Shown here in pieces: positions 58,758 to 64,000 of a stretch of 64,000 bases of DNA (the first letter of the stretch is position 1; each line of letters starts with the position of its first letter). The stretch lies in contig JAGVNJ010000077.1 in NCBI GenBank assembly GCA_020053305.1, forward strand, positions 1 to 64,000, given 5' to 3'. The translations under genes were made by a program, and so were the position numbers. Below the pieces are notes generated by a model, which was given only the letters and a program-made list of their open reading frames with translations, ran no database searches and was not told the DNA's origin. The stretch comes from Candidatus Edwardsiibacteriota bacterium. GTDB lineage: Bacteria > Edwardsbacteria > AC1 > EtOH8.

Positions 58758-60518
58758 ATGAATATTTTATCAAAATTTGTCTTTTGGGCTGGCGCGACAT
58801 TCTAGCTTTTCATTTCGTCCGTCATCGCCCAGCCGCCGATAACCAGCCGTCTGGCATCGGCACTAGAAAACACCAAGACCGATACGACGATATCGGTGTT
58901 GGTGTATTTCACCGACAAGGGCTTTTCCACCCAGGACGAATTAAGAAGCGCTTTGAAGCAGCGCCGGATGCAATTCTCCCCGCGGGCAATCAAGCGCCGG
59001 GCCAAGGTGGGACGGCAGGATATGACTTTTGAGGACCTTCCGGTAAATACCGATTACATCCGCCGGATCGTGGCCCTGGGCGCAAAGCACCGGCAGTCGC
59101 TAAACTGGTTCAACGCCGCCAGTTTCGAGATGACAGAACTCCAAGTCAAGATCTGCCAAAACCTAAGCTTTGTAAAAACCATCGATCTGCTTCCGGCCCG
59201 CAGTAAAAAGATCAGGCCGGAATTTGAAAACACCAGCCCGAAGATACCTGAGGCCGAAAGCCCTAAGGCCCACCTGCTGAACTACGGCCCGTCCTTTACC
59301 CAGGACAGCCTGATCAACGCAGTGATCTGCCACGACTCCGGCTATTCCGGGGCCGGGGTGCTGGTGGCCATGCTCGACAATGGGTTCCGTAAGGGCCACC
59401 AGGCTTTTGACTCGATCCGCGCCAACGGCCGCCTGGTGGATGAATGGGACTTTGTAACCATTGCAGACACCGTCGCCTGGGACGCGCACGGCACAGCCAT
59501 CTGGTCGGCGGCCGGCGGCTACGTTCCCGGGAAGCTGATCGGGCCGGCCTACAAAGCGTCCTGGGCCATCTACCATACCGAGGACATGAGCCAGGAGATG
59601 CCGGTGGAGGAGGACCACTGGGCCGCGGCGCTGCAGCGGGCCGATTCCATCGGCGCAGAGGTGGTCTCCAGTTCGCTGGCCTACCGCGATTTCGACTTGC
59701 CCCAGTATTCGTATTCCTACGAAGACCTGGACGGCAACACCGCCATTTCATCCCTGGCCGCCCGCCATGCCGCATCGCTGGGCATCATCGTCTGCAATGC
59801 CATGGCCAACTCCGGCCCGTCGCTGGGAACCCTGGCCGCCCCGGCCGACGCCGATTCCATCATCTCGGTGGGCGCCACCGATTCCTTCGGTATCATCGCC
59901 AGCTACAGCTCCCGCGGCCCGACCTACGACGGACGGCCTAAGCCGGAGGTCTGCGCCCAGGGAACCCAGGTCTATCTGGCCTCCTGGGCCACCACCACCA
60001 GCTACGGCCGGGGATCCGGCACCTCCTGCTCCACCCCCCTGGTGGCCGGGGCCTGCGCCCTGATCCTGGAGGCCCACCCCGACTGGACGCCGCTGCAGGT
60101 GCGGGAGGGCCTGATGATGACCGCCAGCCGCAGCGCCAGCCCCGACAACTCTACCTATGGCTGGGGAATTATCGATACCTGGGCGGCCATGCATTATTCG
60201 CCAAGCGGGGCAGCCGGACAAAAACCGGAGTTGCCGCCCGGCTCCGGGCTGGCGCTTTCCTGCCGGCCCAATCCGATGCGGGCAGGCGCTGTAATAAGTT
60301 TTACCATGCCCGGACTGGGCAGCGCAAAGCTGTCGGTCTATGACATAACCGGCCGTCTGGTCTATCGATCACCGATTATCACCACCGCCCCGGGAAGCAA
60401 CCGATTTTACTGGCACGGTCGTGATTACTCGGGCCGTCTGTTGGGCAATGGGGTTTATCTCTGCCGGGTGAACGGCGGAGGCCGGGCCGGAATAATAAAG
60501 ATCACCATTATCCGCTGA
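58758..60518 (+). CDS. S8 subtilisin-like protease with FlgD-like sorting domain; in-frame TAG in signal peptide
   Basis: The catalytic triad is visible: Asp in VLVAMLDNGFRKGH, His in WDAHGTAIWSAAGG, Ser in GSGTSCSTPLVAGACALIL. The C-terminal 85 residues are a FlgD-like sorting domain (CRPNPMRAGAVISF, LSVYDITGRLVY, FYWHGRDYSGRLLGNGVYLCRV). From the ATG at 58758 the frame gives MNILSKFVFWAGATF, a TAG (58803-58805), then LFISSVIAQPPITS, so a signal peptide is broken by one stop. The first start after it is GTG at 58896, which would lack a signal. Probably a mutated gene, or a sequence error. Confidence 0.85.
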
Positions 60519-60571
60519 ACCTTTTTGCTTTTCAACAAAACGTAACCAATAACTTGCTGAGAGGATCAATT

Positions 60572-63025
60572 TTGCAGATCAAAGATTTTAAAAAGGCCGC
60601 CCTGATCTACCGGGACCGGGAGATATCCTATGCCGAAACCATCTCCCTGGTAAACCGCTTCGCCTCCTGCTATCGGTTAAACAAGGGGGACCGGGCATCG
60701 GTTTTCGCCGAGAACCGCCCGGAGTGGATCTATGCCTATTTATCGGTATGGCGGAACGCCGGCATCTCGGTGCCCATAGATTACCTGGCCCCGGCCGATG
60801 AGGTGTCCTATATCCTGAACGACTGCCGGCCAGCGGTGGTCTTTTGTTCGCACAAAACCAAAGAGGTTTTGGCCGAAGCGGTCAATTTGCTGGAAGGGGG
60901 CTATCGCCCGGAGATTCTGGTGTTCGAGGAGCTTTCCCTGCCGGAGAATGCGCCCGATAAAATGCCGGCCGAGCCGGACAAGCATGAGACCGCCACCATC
61001 ATCTACACCTCCGGCACCACCGGCAGCCCCAAGGGGGTGATGCTGACCCACGACAACATCATGGCCAACATCGAGGACGTGGCGGACCACACCAAAATAT
61101 TCACCGCCGATGACCGGCTGCTGGCCATACTGCCGTTCCACCACATCTTCCCGCTGATGGGGACCATCATGGCCACCCTGTATTGCGGGGCCACCCTGGT
61201 GATCCTGGAGAAGATCTCCTCCGAGGAGATACTGAACGCCCTGAAGCAATACCGGATCACCATCATCATCGGGGTTCCCCGGCTGTACCGGCTGTTTCAC
61301 AAGGGGATGATCGACAAGGTCAACGCCAGTTCTGTTGCTAAAATACTTCTCAATATCTCCCGGACGCTGAAGCAGCCGGCCCTGGGGCGCCTGATATTCA
61401 AAAAAGCCCAGCAGGCCTTCGGGGGGCATATCAAATACTTCATCTCCGGCGGGGCCAAGCTGGACGAAAGGGTGGGCGGCGACCTTTACGCCATGGGCTT
61501 CGAGGTGCTGGAGGGATTCGGCATGACCGAGGCCGCCCCCATGATAACCTTCACCAAGCCCGGCCGGGTGAAGATCGGCTCGCCCGGCACCCCCACCAGC
61601 CAGACCGAGGTCAGGATCGAAGACGGCGAAATACTGGCCCGGGGCCGCAATATAATGAAGGGCTATTATAACAAGCCGGAGGAGACCGCCGCAATTTTGA
61701 AGGACGGCTGGCTGCATACCGGGGATCAGGGCTACCTGGACAAAAAGAACCGGCTGTTCATCACCGGGCGCAAGAAGGAGATCATCGTCCTGTCCAACGG
61801 CAAGAACATCAACCCCGAGGAGATCGAGAACCGCATCCTGTCTCTCTCTCCTCTGATCAAGGAGATAGGGGTCTATCCCCGGGAGGAGAAGCTGGGGGCG
61901 GTGATCCACCCCGACTTCCTGGCGGTCAAGAAACAGCAGGTGGTCAACTTGCGGGAGACCATCAAGTGGCTGGTGCTGGACAAGTTCAACCTGACGGCGC
62001 CCGGCTATAAGAAGATCCATCACTTCACCCTGGTCAACGACGAACTGCCCAAGACCCGGCTGGGCAAATTGAAAAGATTCCTGCTGCCCCAGATGGACGC
62101 CAGAACCTCCGAGACCCACCGCTTGAGGCCCGACCCCGACACCCAGGAGTACCGGACATTAAAAGCATACCTGGAAAAGGCCCTGGATAAAAAAATCTAT
62201 CCCGACCAGCATCTGGAGTACGACCTGGGGCTGGACTCGCTGGGCAAGATAGAGCTGGACCTCTTTCTGGAAAAGAACTACGGGATCAAACTGGAGGACC
62301 AGGAGTCGGTGGCCCACCATACGGTGGAGGCCCTGAGCCAGTTGATGGCCGAACAAAAAAAGAGCGGCACGGCTGAGACATCGGACTGGCACAGCACCCT
62401 GCAGGAGAAGACCGATTTTCCGCTACCCCGAAGCCGGTTCATGCAATGCCTGCTGAAACTGACCGCTGCGCCCCTGTTCCGGCTATACTTCCACCTGCGA
62501 GGACAGGGGCAGCAGAACCTGCCGCCGGGCCCGTTCATCCTGGCCCCCAACCACCAGAGCTTTCTTGATGGGATATTTTTATCCATTCTGCTGCCAAACC
62601 GGATTTTAAAGGACACGTTTTTCCTGGCCGCCGGCAAACACGTGAAAACACCTCTTAATAGATTTTATGCCAACCACAGCAACCTGTTGGTGATGGACAT
62701 CAACCGGGATTTAAAGAGCACCCTGCAGCAGGCGGCGGCGGCCATCCGGCAGGGAAAAAATCTGGCCATCTTCCCCGAGGGGGCCCGTAGCCGGGACGGC
62801 CGTCTTTCGGAGTTCAAAAAGACCTTCGCCATCCTCAGCCGGGAACTGCAAGTGCCGGTGGTGCCGGTGGCCATCTCCGGGGCCTATGCCTCGTTCCCCA
62901 TCGGCCGAAAACTGCCCAAAGCCGGCAAGGTGTCTTTAAAATTCCTTCCGGCCATTTACCCGGGGCAGATGGATTATGAGCAAATCACCAGCCAGACCAA
63001 GGAAGCTATTGAACAAAATATTTAA
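60572..63025 (+). CDS. Acyl-CoA/ACP ligase - ACP - acyltransferase fusion
   Basis: An 817-residue three-domain protein. First an AMP-forming ligase (~1-500; TIIYTSGTTGSPKGVMLTHDN, GYYNKPEETAAILKDGWLHTGDQGYLD). Then an acyl carrier domain (~525-600; DLGLDSLGKIELDLF, with Ser for phosphopantetheine). Last a PlsC acyltransferase (~630-810; APNHQSFLDGIF, FPEGARSRDGRL). It could activate a free fatty acid, hold it on its own ACP and place it on a lysophospholipid. E. coli Aas has the reverse order and no ACP. The start is TTG at 60572 with AGAGGA 6 bases upstream. Confidence 0.9.
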   Translation: MQIKDFKKAALIYRDREISYAETISLVNRFASCYRLNKGDRASVFAENRPEWIYAYLSVWRNAGISVPIDYLAPADEVSYILNDCRPAVVFCSHKTKEVLAEAVNLLEGGYRPEILVFEELSLPENAPDKMPAEPDKHETATIIYTSGTTGSPKGVMLTHDNIMANIEDVADHTKIFTADDRLLAILPFHHIFPLMGTIMATLYCGATLVILEKISSEEILNALKQYRITIIIGVPRLYRLFHKGMIDKVNASSVAKILLNISRTLKQPALGRLIFKKAQQAFGGHIKYFISGGAKLDERVGGDLYAMGFEVLEGFGMTEAAPMITFTKPGRVKIGSPGTPTSQTEVRIEDGEILARGRNIMKGYYNKPEETAAILKDGWLHTGDQGYLDKKNRLFITGRKKEIIVLSNGKNINPEEIENRILSLSPLIKEIGVYPREEKLGAVIHPDFLAVKKQQVVNLRETIKWLVLDKFNLTAPGYKKIHHFTLVNDELPKTRLGKLKRFLLPQMDARTSETHRLRPDPDTQEYRTLKAYLEKALDKKIYPDQHLEYDLGLDSLGKIELDLFLEKNYGIKLEDQESVAHHTVEALSQLMAEQKKSGTAETSDWHSTLQEKTDFPLPRSRFMQCLLKLTAAPLFRLYFHLRGQGQQNLPPGPFILAPNHQSFLDGIFLSILLPNRILKDTFFLAAGKHVKTPLNRFYANHSNLLVMDINRDLKSTLQQAAAAIRQGKNLAIFPEGARSRDGRLSEFKKTFAILSRELQVPVVPVAISGAYASFPIGRKLPKAGKVSLKFLPAIYPGQMDYEQITSQTKEAIEQNI

Positions 63026-63211
63026 GACAATGCTTTTAACCCAGCTCATCCTCGCCTTTCGGACAACGATGGCAGCCTCCCTTTCTCCTTGCTTCGTTAG
63101 ACTCAGCACAAGACCACCAAAAGGGCGGGGTTGATTTTCAAAGGACAACCGCCCAGACCAGACCCGCCAGGCCATTGATTTTTCTTTAAATCTTTTACAG
63201 GAGACTCATAA

Positions 63212-64000
63212 ATGAAACCCTCTCCCCAAGACAGCCTTCCGCTTTGGCATACCCTGCCCATCGAAACCGTCGTCAAGCAATTGGAATCTACCCCCGCCGG
63301 GCTGACCGGGGCTGAAGCCGTCAGGCGCCTGGCTGAACACGGGCCCAACGAACTGCTGGCTGCCCACCGCATCTCTCCCTGGGAGATTCTTTTTCAACAG
63401 TTCAAAAATGTGCTGATCGTCATTCTGCTCGTGGCCACGGCCCTCTCCGCCTTCCTGGGGCACGGCATTGAGGCGGTGGCCATTACCGTCATCGTGTTGT
63501 TCGCCGTGCTGTTGGGATTTGCCCAGGAGTATCGGGCCGAGCGCGCCATTGAGGCCCTGCGCCGGATGGCCGCGCCGACGGCAACCGTTCTCCGCGACGG
63601 GGAGGAGGTTGAAATCCCGGCCCGCGATCTTGTGCCGGGCGATATCATCCTGTTGCACGCCGGCGATAAAATTCCCGCCGACGCCAGATTGATCGAGGCT
63701 GTTAACCTGCAAATAGAAGAGGCGGCCCTTACCGGCGAATCGGTCCCGGTGGAAAAACAGGCCGCGATGCTGGCCGGCGGCCAAGCGCCGCTGGGAGACC
63801 GCAAAAACATCGCCTACTCCGGCACAACCGCTTCCTATGGACGGGGACGGGCCGTCGTGGTGGCCACGGGCATGAGCACCGAGTTCGGCAAGATTGCCCA
63901 AATGCTGCAAACGGTTGAAACCAGCAAGACCCCGCTGCAGGAAAATCTGGACCGGGTCGGCCATATGCTGGCGCGGGTCGCTTTCGCGGTGGTGGCGGTC
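63212..64000 (+). CDS. P-type cation-transporting ATPase, partial at window end
   Basis: The first 263 residues of a P-type ATPase. It has a cation ATPase N-terminal domain (LPIETVVKQLESTPAGLTGAEAVRRLAEHGPNEL), helices M1-M2 (VLIVILLVATALSAFLGHGIEAVAITVIVLFAVLLGF) and the actuator domain with VPGDIILLHAGDKIPAD and the LTGES loop (AALTGESVPVEK). The sequence ends before the phosphorylation DKTG site. The pattern is nearest to Ca2+/Mg2+-type (P2) pumps. AGGAG lies about 8 bases before the ATG. Confidence 0.92.
   Translation, partial: MKPSPQDSLPLWHTLPIETVVKQLESTPAGLTGAEAVRRLAEHGPNELLAAHRISPWEILFQQFKNVLIVILLVATALSAFLGHGIEAVAITVIVLFAVLLGFAQEYRAERAIEALRRMAAPTATVLRDGEEVEIPARDLVPGDIILLHAGDKIPADARLIEAVNLQIEEAALTGESVPVEKQAAMLAGGQAPLGDRKNIAYSGTTASYGRGRAVVVATGMSTEFGKIAQMLQTVETSKTPLQENLDRVGHMLARVAFAVVAV

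Noticed and set aside
58803-58805. TAG as a recoded sense codon in this genome
   Set aside because: Other intact genes end in TAG (for example the genes ending at 13201 and 49770), so a general TAG recoding is not supported.
60740-62119. Long open frame antisense to the acyl-CoA ligase fusion
   Set aside because: It has Gln/Gly/Val/His-rich composition typical of the reverse of a GC-rich gene, no ribosome site and no recognisable domain; the sense strand carries clear enzyme motifs.
1-64000. CRISPR arrays, tRNA or rRNA genes
   Set aside because: No regularly spaced direct repeats of CRISPR type, no cloverleaf with a T-loop GTTCGA pattern in place, and no rRNA-like sequence was noticed on reading both strands; short ncRNAs could have been missed.

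Overview
The window reads as a chromosomal stretch of an uncultured Gram-negative bacterium. Many genes encode outer-membrane beta-barrels, LolA-like and lipobox proteins. Two secreted proteins (23853-26954 and 58758-60518) end in a FlgD-like/type IX-type C-terminal sorting domain. That combination, the DUF5916 and DUF2339/DUF3999 proteins, and the moderately GC-rich coding DNA suggest an FCB-like or candidate-phylum bacterium (Edwardsbacteria/TA06/WOR-3 type). The placement is inference; there is no rRNA here. I saw no tRNA, rRNA or CRISPR array.

Layout. 0.1-1.1 kb: a permease split into two overlapping genes. 1.3-5.7 kb: a PadR-controlled export operon (PadR, ABC ATPase, FtsX-type permease, LolA-like protein, outer-membrane protein) with a consensus promoter and an inverted-repeat operator. 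5.8-12.3 kb: an ArsR-controlled arsenic/metal and redox operon (ArsR, ACR3, rhodanese-like protein, Cys-rich ferredoxin, CDF exporter, CPKC redox protein, thioredoxin, CcdA-like protein, CSC permease, OsmC). 12.4-17.3 kb: an unknown membrane protein, exonuclease III, a toroid-fold protein, a PAS-GAF sensor and serS. 17.3-20.1 kb: an accessory patch with a duplicated serS tail, a hairpin array, an AT-rich ORFan, a methyltransferase, and a Bro-N gene lying between a truncated and an intact copy of a GNAT gene start. 20.1-34 kb: secreted proteins, a radical SAM protein, tyrS, an rluB-type gene, a DUF5916 protein and ilvE. 34-53 kb: an expanded origin-type neighbourhood with two parS palindromes, mnmG, rsmG, parA and parB, interrupted by OmpA/FecR, DMT transporters and a chelatase-like AAA+/VWA pair joined by an A9 slippery run. 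53-64 kb: DUF2339/DUF3999, a RhuM gene again lying between a truncated and an intact gene start, an S8 protease with an in-frame TAG, an acyl-CoA ligase-ACP-acyltransferase fusion, and a P-type ATPase cut by the window edge.

The most unusual signal is architectural. Two unrelated host genes (GNAT at 19.5 kb and the adenosine-specific kinase at 58.2 kb) each have their 5' end present twice, with an antirepressor-like gene (Bro-N or RhuM) between the truncated and the complete copy. The serS 3' end is also present twice. This fits mobile units that insert into the end of a gene and bring a replacement end. A second notable signal is a probable programmed -1 frameshift linking the chelatase-type ATPase to its VWA partner.
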